Shown: positions 33,775 to 41,331 of the stretch, one piece after another
How the letters are laid out: every line of letters begins with the position of its first letter
Position numbering within the stretch: position 1 is the first letter of the stretch
Source: JBCCXZ01 sp965228005
GTDB taxonomy: Bacteria; Planctomycetota; Planctomycetia; Pirellulales; Lacipirellulaceae
Direction: 5' to 3'
DNA: 64,000 bases
Assembly: GCA_965228005.1 (NCBI GenBank)
Contig: CBDDGV010000003.1
Location: 682,001 to 746,000 of the forward strand
Notes under the pieces: model-generated
Told to the model about the DNA's origin: nothing
The model's database searches: none
The model's input: the letters and a program-made list of their open reading frames with translations, nothing else
Translations under genes and position numbers: made by a program

Positions 33775-34332
33775 GTGCCCTACGAAGTCGAACTTAAGTT
33801 CCCGCTCACCGACGAAGCCGGCTTCCTCGCCAAGCTCGAAGAACTGGGCGCCAAGGAAACGGGCGAGCGCCATCAATCCGACGCCTACTACAACCACCCC
33901 AGCCGCGACTTCGCAACCACCGACGAAGCCCTCCGAATACGTGTCGACGGCGACCGCGTCTGTTTCACCTACAAGGGCCCCAAGATCGACGCCGAGACCA
34001 AGACCCGCCGCGAGGTCGAAGTCCCCGTCCAAGCCACGCCCGAACACGCCGGTGCAATGCTCGAAGCCCTGGGATTCAACCACGTCGCCAAAGTCCGCAA
34101 GACCCGCCGCTGCTTCCGGCTCGACGCAGGCGACGCTCCAGTCGAATTGACCATCGACAGCATTGATGGCCTGGGGTTGTTCGTGGAAATCGAGCAGGTC
34201 GTCGACAGCGCAGAAGCCGTTCCCGCCTCCAGGGATGCGCTCCTCGAACTCGCCGCCAACCTCGGCCTCAGCGGCCAGGAGCGGAGGAGCTACCTGGAGA
34301 TGCTGCTAGCCCAACAGCCCGATAGCAACTGA
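33775..34332 (+). CDS. CYTH domain protein (class IV adenylate cyclase/thiamine triphosphatase family)
   Basis: 185 residues from a GTG at 33775. The CYTH signature is at the start, YEVELKF (ExExK), followed by ALRIRVDGDRVCFTYKGPK, TRREVEVPV and the distal acidic strand LFVEIEQVVD. The fold is a tunnel that binds triphosphates with divalent metals. In this class the activity is often tripolyphosphatase or adenylate cyclase; I cannot say which. It begins 12 bases after the pyrophosphorylase stop, so probably the same operon, with lpxB next. Confidence 0.9.
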   Translation: MPYEVELKFPLTDEAGFLAKLEELGAKETGERHQSDAYYNHPSRDFATTDEALRIRVDGDRVCFTYKGPKIDAETKTRREVEVPVQATPEHAGAMLEALGFNHVAKVRKTRRCFRLDAGDAPVELTIDSIDGLGLFVEIEQVVDSAEAVPASRDALLELAANLGLSGQERRSYLEMLLAQQPDSN

Positions 34333-34415
34333 GGTACCCCCGCAGGCCCGCGTCTGGCATACTCCGCCGCCCATTCCCCCCGACTCAAGCCCAGTCAGTC
34401 AGGACCGAAGCCCTG

Positions 34416-35630
34416 ATGCGTATCTTCTTCTCCGTCGGCGAACCGAGCGGCGACCTCCACGGGGCGAACCTCATCCGCGAGCTGCAACGGCGGGCGCCGG
34501 ACGCGGAGTGCGTCGGCTTCGGCGGGCCCAAGATGCGGGCTGCCGGCTGCGAGCTGCTCCATGACCTCACCCAACTGGCGGTGATGTGGGTCGCCGATGT
34601 GATCAAGAACTACTTCCACTTCCGCAGACTGCTCCAGCAAGCCGAGGAGTACCTGAAGCAGGAACGGCCGGACGTGGTGGTGCTGATCGACTACCCCGGC
34701 TTCAACTGGTGCATCGCCAAGCGGGCCAAGAAGCTCGGCATCCCCGTCGTCTACTACGGCACGCCCCAGCTCTGGGCCTGGGCCCCCTGGCGGATCCGGA
34801 AGATGCGACGCACCGTCGACCACGCGCTCTGCAAGCTGCCCTTTGAGGAAGCCTGGTTCCGCAGCCGCGGCGTCAACGCGACCTACGTCGGCCACCCCTA
34901 CTTCGACGAACTGCGTGCCCGCGAGATCGACCAGCCCTTCGTGGAGAACCTCCAAGGATCCGGTCCTCCAATCGTCACCCTGCTGCCAGGTTCCCGCGAC
35001 TCAGAGGTCCGCAACAACCTCCCGTCACTTTTGAAGACTGCCGAGATCATCGCACGCCAGGTTCCCGGCACGAAGTTCCTGGTTGCCGCTTACAAGTCGG
35101 AGCAGGCAGAACTCGCCCGCGGAATGGCTCCTGCCGCGTTGGACGTCGACATCCACGCGGCCAAGACTCCCGAGTTGATCGAAGCCGCAACCTGCTGCCT
35201 GGCCTGCTCGGGGTCGGTATCGCTGGAGCTGCTCTACCACCGCAAACCCGCGGCCATCCTCTACCGCGTCTCCCGGTTCGGGTACTTCATCCAGAGTATC
35301 TTCCGCAGGGTGCGGTACATCACGCTCGTCAACCTGCTGACCGCCGAGGACCCCTCCACGGGCTTCCCCGCCTCGCGATACGAGCCGGGAAACCCTAGAG
35401 ACAAGCAAGTCGTCATGCCCGAGTACCTAACTTGCGGCGACCGAACCCAGCAACTCGCATCGCACGCGGTGAGTTGGCTGACCGACGAGTCGAACCGTGC
35501 TAGAACGGTCGAGCAACTCAAGTCACTCAAGGAAGCCCTCTGCGACGGCGGGGCGTCCGTTCGGGCCGCCGACTACATCTTGAAGGCGCTTCCTCACGTT
35601 GACCGAGAACCTGGCCACCAAGCCGCTTAA
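34416..35630 (+). CDS. lpxB: Lipid-A-disaccharide synthase
   Basis: 404 residues, family GT19. Conserved blocks: FFSVGEPSGDLHGANLIREL, GFGGPKMRAAGC, VVVLIDYPGFNW, YYGTPQLWAWAPWRIRKMRR, YVGHPYFD, LLPGSRDSEV and the C-terminal CSGSVSLELLYHRKPA. It joins UDP-diacylglucosamine and lipid X to make the lipid A disaccharide on the cytoplasmic face of the inner membrane, evidence for a Gram-negative envelope. It lies between the CYTH gene and a site-2 protease gene (18 bases). Confidence 0.96.
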   Translation: MRIFFSVGEPSGDLHGANLIRELQRRAPDAECVGFGGPKMRAAGCELLHDLTQLAVMWVADVIKNYFHFRRLLQQAEEYLKQERPDVVVLIDYPGFNWCIAKRAKKLGIPVVYYGTPQLWAWAPWRIRKMRRTVDHALCKLPFEEAWFRSRGVNATYVGHPYFDELRAREIDQPFVENLQGSGPPIVTLLPGSRDSEVRNNLPSLLKTAEIIARQVPGTKFLVAAYKSEQAELARGMAPAALDVDIHAAKTPELIEAATCCLACSGSVSLELLYHRKPAAILYRVSRFGYFIQSIFRRVRYITLVNLLTAEDPSTGFPASRYEPGNPRDKQVVMPEYLTCGDRTQQLASHAVSWLTDESNRARTVEQLKSLKEALCDGGASVRAADYILKALPHVDREPGHQAA

Positions 35631-35648
35631 TCCAGTCCCTGTTTAGGG

Positions 35649-36416
35649 GTGACGTTGTTCCTGATCGACCCTCCGCCGTCACAGGGAGACCTGCACTTCC
35701 GGATCGCCGGGTTTCCGGTGCGGATCCACCCATTCTTCTGGGTGACAGCCGTCCTCCTGTCGTTCCGAGGCAGTCGAGAGCCCGCCGATGTGCTGATCTG
35801 GGTCGCCGTGGTCCTCGTTTCGATCCTGGTACACGAGTTGGGCCACGCCTTCTTGCAGCGGCATTACGGCGGTCGGCCTTGGATCACGCTCTACGCGTTT
35901 GGGGGATTAGCTTCTTGCGACGATTGCGATCAGCAAACGAAGAGCCAGATTCTGATCGCCCTGGCCGGCCCCGGAGCCGGGTTTGCCCTCGCTTTGCTGC
36001 TCCTCTTGCTCCTGAACCTGTTTGGCACGCAAGCCGGGATTGCCTTCCGAGAATCGGACCTGCCCGACGGGGTTTACTACCTGTCATTCGCCGGTATCCG
36101 TTGCTATTGGTCGGAGGTGGGTAGCGAAAACGCGACGAGGGTCATCGCGAACCTGCTGTACGTGAACATCTTCTGGGGTCTGATCAATCTACTGCCGGTC
36201 TACCCGCTCGACGGCGGTCGAGTCTCCCGAGAACTGTGTCTGCTTGGCCGCAACACGCGCTCAGGGATGGAGCTTTCCCTCAAGATTTCGTTGGTCGCAG
36301 CCGCTCTCATGGCCATCTACGGCTTGCAGCACGGCCTGTACGTCGTACTGCTCTTTGGTTACCTCGCTTACTCGAGTTACCAAACGCTCGATCGTTACCG
36401 GCAGAGTGCTTGGTAG
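35649..36416 (+). CDS. Site-2 protease-like membrane metalloprotease (M50 family)
   Basis: 255 residues from a GTG at 35649; a TTG two codons in is also possible. The zinc motif HELGH is at 62-66 inside a membrane helix, and the third ligand lies in NLLPVYPLDGGRV. About five hydrophobic helices surround these. The family cleaves membrane proteins within the bilayer; substrate unknown. It starts 18 bases after lpxB, in the same run. Confidence 0.92.
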   Translation: MTLFLIDPPPSQGDLHFRIAGFPVRIHPFFWVTAVLLSFRGSREPADVLIWVAVVLVSILVHELGHAFLQRHYGGRPWITLYAFGGLASCDDCDQQTKSQILIALAGPGAGFALALLLLLLLNLFGTQAGIAFRESDLPDGVYYLSFAGIRCYWSEVGSENATRVIANLLYVNIFWGLINLLPVYPLDGGRVSRELCLLGRNTRSGMELSLKISLVAAALMAIYGLQHGLYVVLLFGYLAYSSYQTLDRYRQSAW

Positions 36417-37431
36417 GCGAGCCGGCTTTGACAAGCGAGAGAACCCGGCGCCACAACCGGTTGAGGTAAGTAGCCGATCAGGCAATCGCCGATCAACATC
36501 TTGTGTTATTCGAACGCAGCGATAAGCCGCACTCGCACGAGCTCATGCAACGAATCGCCTGAAGTGCGGCCGCTAGAACCGCAAAGGCCGCGTGCGAGAT
36601 CGTTTGGGATGCTTCAGAGAACGGAGGTGTTCTGAGGTTGCTCAGGGGCTTTCTTCAAAAAAATGTCTCTGAGCTGTGGAGCAAAGGGAACAACGCATCT
36701 CTATAGCAAGAAGCAGTCGAGGTAATCTCGCTCACTTGGGATGTGCGACGTTGCGGTTGTTCCAGGACGGCAGTTTCCTAACAACTCTGCGAACTAATCG
36801 GGCGACTCCGCGCGACTTCGTATTCGAAGCACGGCTAGATCGAATTTGAATCGCGGTAGCCTTTCGACTCTTCGGGGAGTAGTTGTTGCGAAGCATCCGC
36901 TGCGTAGCGTCGGTGCTATAAACCCAAGCTATTTATTGGTTTGGCGCAAGGTTGGATTGCTCCTTCAAGGCGGTTTCCGCTCTCGTTGAAGAGGGTTCTA
37001 TCCCGAGAGAGTGGAGTGAACGGTCGCGGAATAGGCGCACTGTGCTCTTCACATCTGATGGTTCTTCAAGAAGCCCGTTACTGGTTCGTCAAACGAAGAC
37101 GCGATCGAACGCGCTTCATGGCATGGCGAAACCTTGCTCCACTTCTTGCTCGTGAGCGCGACGAAGAAGTCGCGCGCTACGCCTGGTTTTTCACGAAGAA
37201 GTGTTGCACTCTTTGAACGAATGCGTACAAATACCGCAGGTTCATGGATGACAGCTCTTCCTTCATTGCTCTCAGTTGCGTGACGAAGTCTGCGATCCAA
37301 CAGAGCCTGCCGTTTGGAACGGCAACGTGTTCCGCCATGCTCCCGACGGGTTTGGCGATTACTGAGAGGACTCGGCGCTCCGCAAGAATCCTGAGGCCGG
37401 TTCGCTCTTCCACTTTCTTGGAGGAATAGCT
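36417..37431. other. 1-kb stretch without a convincing gene
   Basis: Between the protease gene and the lysine-rich gene, GC is lower than the window average. The longest frames (36941-37216 plus, 37049-37300 minus) have compositions of shadows. No tRNA, tmRNA or RNase P hallmarks were found. An AT-rich spot (GCTATAAACC, near 36920) could be a promoter. It may contain a long leader of the lysine-rich gene or the remains of a lost gene. Confidence 0.5.
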
Positions 37432-37710
37432 GTGGCGAAGAAGAAGAAGAAGGCAGCCAAGAAAAAGGTTGCCAAGAAGAAGGCTGCCAAGAAGAAGGTA
37501 GCGAAGAAGAAGACCAAGAAGAAGGCTGCCAAGAAGAAGACCGCTAAGAAGAAGGTCGCCAAGAAGAAGACCAAGAAGAAGGCCGCCAAGAAGAAGACTA
37601 AGAAGAAGGCCAAGAAGAAGGTAGCCAAGAAGAAGACCGCCAAGAAGAAGGCAACCAAGAAGAAGGCTGCCAAGAAGAAGAAGAAGGCCAAGAGAAAGGC
37701 CAAGAGGTAG
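37432..37710 (+). CDS. Histone H1-like protein made of AKKK repeats
   Basis: 92 residues built almost only from Lys, Ala, Thr and Val with a few Arg: repeats such as AKKKVAKKKAAKKK and TKKKAAKK through the whole length, ending AKRKAKR. The start is a GTG at 37432 with a strong GGAGG 6 bases before. Such Lys/Ala tails bind DNA as histone H1 C-termini do, and free-standing forms occur in several bacteria. The tail of the 3550-4527 protein uses the same units. The gene is followed by a terminator at 37744-37783. Because the AAGAAG repeats can slip, length may vary among strains. Confidence 0.85.
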   Translation: MAKKKKKAAKKKVAKKKAAKKKVAKKKTKKKAAKKKTAKKKVAKKKTKKKAAKKKTKKKAKKKVAKKKTAKKKATKKKAAKKKKKAKRKAKR

Positions 37711-37743
37711 CCTCGAGCTGCGTTTCATCGAGGCCTGAAATGG

Positions 37744-37783
37744 AAAAAGGGCCGCTGCCGGCCTACCGGCAGGGCCCTTTTTT
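37744..37783. terminator. Bidirectional rho-independent terminator
   Basis: AAAAAGGGCC, then stem GCTGCCGG/CCGGCAG, then GGCCCTTTTTT: a symmetrical hairpin with A-tract and T-tract between the convergent lysine-rich gene and mrp. Confidence 0.85.
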
Positions 37784-37853
37784 CGTGCACTCTTTACGCG
37801 GCCCGCTCGCCTCGCTGCTCGGGTGTCCCCGCCTCAGCGGGTGCTTTGCACGG

Positions 37854-38933
37854 CTACAGCACCGCCAGGCCCGGCATCGGCGGGCTCGAAGCGCGGGTGC
37901 CTGCGATGTTCTTCACCAGGCTGTAGCAGATCCGCTCGAAGTAGGGTGCGGCCTCCGCATCGGCAAAGTGGCCCGAGGCGTCGCCGGCGTCGCCACGCTC
38001 CCGGATCGGGATCTGGATGGGCACCTCTCCCAGGAACGGCACCTCCAACTCTTCGGCTTTGGCGCGTGCACCGCCTTCGCCGAAGATCGCGTACCGCTTG
38101 CCGTTGTCCGGACAGAGGAAGTAGCTCATGTTCTCGACCACGCCCAGCATCGGGATGTTCACCTTCTGGAACATCGCGATCGCCTTGACCGCATCGAGCA
38201 GCGCTACATCCTGAGGCGTGCAAACGACGACTGCCCCGGTCAGCGGCAGCAACTGCGAAAGCGTTAGAGCGATGTCGCCGGTGCCCGGCGGCATGTCGAT
38301 GATCAGGTAGTCGAGCTCACCCCACTCGGTGTCACGCAGGAATTGGGTAATCGCCCCGTGCAGCATCGGCCCCCGCCACACGACGGCCTCGCCCGGCGGG
38401 ACCAGCAGACCCATGCTCATGACCTTCAGGCCGTCGGCTTCGATGGGGTTGAGCCTGTTCTCAACCGCGGTGGGGCGTTCGGTGATGTTCAGCAGATGCG
38501 GGATGCTGGGCCCGTAGACATCGGCGTCCATCAGCCCCACAGAAGCGCCGCTGTTCTTGAGGCCGTAGGCGATCGCGGCTGCTATGGTGCTCTTCCCTAC
38601 GCCCCCTTTGCCCGACCCTACCGCGATAACGGCCTTGGACTTCAGGCCGATATTGCCGATCGGCTCGACGGGGCGAACGTGTTTCTCGACTCGGACCTCG
38701 ACAGACGAGGCTTGAGGGAGTTGTCTTGTGAGGCGCTCTTCAGCCGTGAGCCGGGTTTCTTCCCAGAGCGGCCCGCTGAACGTTGTGAGGCCTAGGGTTA
38801 CAGCGACACGGCCGCCTTCCGTCTCAACTGAGTGGATCTGGTCGACTTCTACCAAGTTGCGGCCCGTTTCTGGGTCCTGCATGCCGTCTAGCGCATTCCT
38901 GACGGCGGTTTCATTGATTGTGTCTTCGGGCAT
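37854..38933 (-). CDS. mrp: Mrp/ApbC family iron-sulfur cluster carrier ATPase
   Basis: 359 residues. Residues 1-85 form a MIP18/PaaD-like domain (LDGMQDPETGRNLVEVDQI), then a ParA-type ATPase with deviant Walker A GSGKGGVGKS at 106-115, MDADVYGPSIPHLL, and DMPPGTGDIALTLSQL. The C-terminal motif reads ENMSYFLCPDNGKRYAIFG; the usual CxxC pair that holds the cluster between subunits is missing its second Cys. The family moves Fe-S clusters to apoproteins. Lone gene, convergent with the lysine-rich gene. Confidence 0.94.
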   Translation of the reverse strand: MPEDTINETAVRNALDGMQDPETGRNLVEVDQIHSVETEGGRVAVTLGLTTFSGPLWEETRLTAEERLTRQLPQASSVEVRVEKHVRPVEPIGNIGLKSKAVIAVGSGKGGVGKSTIAAAIAYGLKNSGASVGLMDADVYGPSIPHLLNITERPTAVENRLNPIEADGLKVMSMGLLVPPGEAVVWRGPMLHGAITQFLRDTEWGELDYLIIDMPPGTGDIALTLSQLLPLTGAVVVCTPQDVALLDAVKAIAMFQKVNIPMLGVVENMSYFLCPDNGKRYAIFGEGGARAKAEELEVPFLGEVPIQIPIRERGDAGDASGHFADAEAAPYFERICYSLVKNIAGTRASSPPMPGLAVL

Positions 38934-39191
38934 CGAGTGATTCCTGCGGGGGGGTCCTGGCAGCCGCCTCTCTCGGTCGTGGCGATCGAGGTGACGCCCA
39001 TCGACCTGCTGCGGCCCATCCGTCTACGATATCGGTGCTGCCGCCTGTGCCTAGGCCCGGAGTCTTAGGCTAGGCGGGTCTGCCGCCATCGTGGGCACGC
39101 GCTGTGCTAGCCCACCCGATACCCATACAGAAACGGGCATTTGCGTAGATCGGAGCCTGCCTCGCCGGTGTCTCGGGCGGGCACAGCGCAT

Positions 39192-39262
39192 AAAAAAACC
39201 CCCTGTGGGTGGGGCAGCGACCCACAGAGGGATGTGAGCATAGCAGCCCACGCAGACCCCAA
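39192..39262 (-). ncRNA. Candidate small RNA with intrinsic terminator
   Basis: On the minus strand, TATTAG (39264-39269) resembles a -10 box. About 70 bases on is a strong hairpin (CCCTCTGTGGGT with ACCCACAGGGGG, 39199-39231) and seven T (39198-39192). No gene lies upstream on that strand for this terminator to serve, and the frame across it has no coding features. It could also belong to a leader antisense to the M20 gene region. The -35 match is weak. Confidence 0.4.
39199..39231 (-). terminator. Rho-independent terminator, minus strand
   Basis: Stem of 12 paired bases (CCCTCTGTGGGT) with a 9-base loop and a following T-tract at 39192-39198; 266 bases upstream of the mrp start. Confidence 0.75.
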
Positions 39263-39367
39263 TCTAATAAGGTTCGGCGAACAAAGCAAACATTCGCCGG
39301 CGAGATTCCTGGAATAGCACCCCAATGGGGCGATTTGTTCCGGAAAACTGAGCAGATTCGGCTTCCT

Positions 39368-40597
39368 ATGTCCCTTACAGCGTGCGACTTGCTGCGATCC
39401 CTGGTCCGGATTCCCAGCGTAAACGAGCGGGGCCAATCTGGGGGTCAGAGAACGGAAAATGCGGTTCCTGAAACCGGTGTGACCCGTTTATTGCAGGGCC
39501 ATTTTCAGGACCGTGGCTGGCCCTGGTTGACCCAGAGGACCGCCGACGGGGGGGAGAACCTGCTGGCTGAGGTCCCGGGCGGGAGCGGGGATTCACTGCT
39601 TTTGGAGGCCCATCAGGACACCATCGGCGTCCAGGGGATGCGGATCGACCCGTTTGCCGCAAAGCTCGAAGGCGGCCGGGTTTGGGGCCGAGGGGCGTGT
39701 GATGTGAAGGGCGGGATGGCCGCGGTGTTGGCGGCGGCGGATCAGGTGGCTGAAGAGGCAGGCACGGAGCGCCCCAGGCTGCTGTTGGGGTTCACGGTCA
39801 ACGAGGAAGCGGGGTTCACCGGCGTGCGGGCGCTGGCTCGCGTCTGGGAAAGCGAAGACGGCGCGGATCTGGGTATTGATGAGTCCGGCGGGCTTTCGGC
39901 CGCTTGGCTCGCAGAGCACAAGCCCGCTGCGGCGGTGGTGATGGAGCCCACGAGCCTGGACGTGGTCGTGGCCCACAAGGGGACGCTCCGGTGGCGTTGT
40001 GAGGCGGTCGGTCGGGCCGCCCACTCGTCGGACCCGTCGGCCGGGGCAAACGCGGTTTACGCCATCGGCCGGGTGATCGGGGCGGTCGAGGCTTACCACA
40101 GCGAAGTGCTCGAGTCGCGAGAATCTCACCCGCTGTGCGGAGGGCCGACGGTCTGTGTGACGACGGTCTCCGGAGGGGTAGCGGTCAACGCGGTGCCGGA
40201 CCGGGCGGCGATCGATATCGACCGCCGGCTGATGCCGGGCGAGGACGCGGATGCGGCCCGGGAGGAGCTGATCGGCTTCATCCAGCAACGTGTCGGCCAG
40301 ACCGACTGCCGGATCGAGCACCGCCCCGCGTGGATGTCGAGCCCGGGGCTGCCCGACGACTTGAACGCCGGCCTCGCGGCCCGCGTTGCCGCGGCCGCGC
40401 GGGCCGAGGGCGCAGCGGGGCGGCTGATCGGGGCGCCGTACGGCACCGACGCGTTTGCGTTGGCGGCGGTTGGCATCCCCACGGTGGTGTTCGGGCCCGG
40501 CTCGATCGAGCAGGCTCACACCGACGACGAGTGGATCTCGGTCGACGAGTTGGACCGCGGGGTCCGCGTGCTCCGCCGCCTGGCCGGCGGAGCTTAG
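39368..40597 (+). CDS. M20 family metallopeptidase (ArgE/DapE type)
   Basis: 409 residues from the ATG at 39368, chosen because family sequence (ACDLLRSLVRIPSVNERG) starts there. Metal-binding blocks: EAHQDTI (His, Asp context), WGRGACDVKGGMA, NEEAGF with the catalytic glutamate, VVMEPTS and the C-terminal PYGTDAFALA, FGPG and AHTDDEWI. The dimerisation domain lies between (about 190-310). These cytosolic enzymes remove acyl groups or cleave small peptides (acetylornithine, succinyl-DAP); the substrate is not clear. Long sequence after the first block (QSGGQRTENAVPETG) is an extra insertion. Confidence 0.92.
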   Translation: MSLTACDLLRSLVRIPSVNERGQSGGQRTENAVPETGVTRLLQGHFQDRGWPWLTQRTADGGENLLAEVPGGSGDSLLLEAHQDTIGVQGMRIDPFAAKLEGGRVWGRGACDVKGGMAAVLAAADQVAEEAGTERPRLLLGFTVNEEAGFTGVRALARVWESEDGADLGIDESGGLSAAWLAEHKPAAAVVMEPTSLDVVVAHKGTLRWRCEAVGRAAHSSDPSAGANAVYAIGRVIGAVEAYHSEVLESRESHPLCGGPTVCVTTVSGGVAVNAVPDRAAIDIDRRLMPGEDADAAREELIGFIQQRVGQTDCRIEHRPAWMSSPGLPDDLNAGLAARVAAAARAEGAAGRLIGAPYGTDAFALAAVGIPTVVFGPGSIEQAHTDDEWISVDELDRGVRVLRRLAGGA

Positions 40598-40630
40598 CCG
40601 CGATCCTCTCTAGCTAAGCCTTGGGCCGGC

Positions 40631-40960
40631 TTAGAAGACGTCGAGGTGGAAGTGGTGCCCCGAGTGGTACTTCCGGCGGTTGGGGTAGTAGTTGTGCCAG
40701 TGGCGGTTGTAGACCGGGATCCGCATCTCGGGCGGGTACCGGTGGTACAGGCTGTCGGCGCTGCGGAAGTACTCGTTGCCCCAGAAGTTCTGGGGGTAGT
40801 AGACGTACGGGTAGTGGTAGAAGCGGTTCCAGTCTTGGGTGGTGTAGCTGCCCCCCCAAGCGCGGCCGTAGGCCTGTTGGGCCTCGGCGCGGCGTGCGTC
40901 GGTAGCGCACGCGGTGAACGCGCCGGCCACGAGAGCGGCAAGCAGAGCGCGGCGGACCAT
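40631..40960 (-). CDS. Small secreted or lipoprotein-like protein, Tyr/His-rich
   Basis: 109 residues from the ATG at 40960. The N-terminus (MVRRALLAALVAGAFTACATD) is a signal with a lipobox-like FTAC, so the protein may be lipid-anchored at Cys18. The mature part is rich in Tyr, His, Asn and Arg (FYHYPYVYYPQNFWGNEYF, HWHNYYPNRRKYHSGHHFHLD) without internal repeats. I recognise no domain. It converges with the M20 gene 33 bases away. Confidence 0.7.
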   Translation of the reverse strand: MVRRALLAALVAGAFTACATDARRAEAQQAYGRAWGGSYTTQDWNRFYHYPYVYYPQNFWGNEYFRSADSLYHRYPPEMRIPVYNRHWHNYYPNRRKYHSGHHFHLDVF

Positions 40961-41159
40961 TGAGTTTCCCCCCTCAAGTCGTTGCGGAGCCCGGCGCGTA
41001 GCGGGCGCGTGGGCGTTTCTAGGTTGATGATCGGCGGGGGGCTCGGCGTGGGTTGAGGGAATATCCGGCATAATCGCTACAGGCGGACTCCGGCGGCTGC
41101 TGGCGCCGAGGTGAGTGGGAGTGGGGAGAGGGAGTGGGAGACTCTGGAGCGAATTGTCC

Positions 41160-41195
41160 TTTAGGCTCGGATTCGGGTACACGCGGCGATACGCC
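41160..41195 (-). repeat. 36-base dispersed repeat, copy 2
   Basis: Reverse complement of 32115-32150 with two differences (for example GTACCC for GTACCT). Confidence 0.75.
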
Positions 41196-41233
41196 TAAAC
41201 TCCTTTCTTCTGTCCGCCTCTGGGGCGGGTTCG

Positions 41234-41257
41234 CCAGCGACGCGTAGCGTCGCGGCT
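41234..41257 (-). repeat. Repeat family D, copy 2
   Basis: Exact 24-base reverse complement of 24931-24954, core GCGACGCGTAGCGTCGC. Confidence 0.75.
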
Positions 41258-41331
41258 AGTTCAGGGCGGTCTTAACATTTCGGGTTTGCGGTTTTTCTTG
41301 CTTCGTTTTCGGGGTCAAAAATCGGAGCGGC

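Larger units (their letters stand above)
40961..41331. other. Intergenic stretch with two dispersed repeats
   Basis: 371 bases carrying the second copy of the 36-base repeat (41160-41195) and repeat family D (41234-41257). No gene seen. Confidence 0.5.

Noticed and set aside
36941..37300. Two overlapping frames of 83-91 codons in the gene-poor stretch
   Set aside because: No family features, no ribosome site, and residue composition like that of shadow frames.
37432..37710. Tandem AAGAAG-rich DNA as a possible CRISPR or simple repeat
   Set aside because: The frame is intact with GTG start and GGAGG, units are 12-30 bases without spacers, and a terminator follows; it is a coding repeat.
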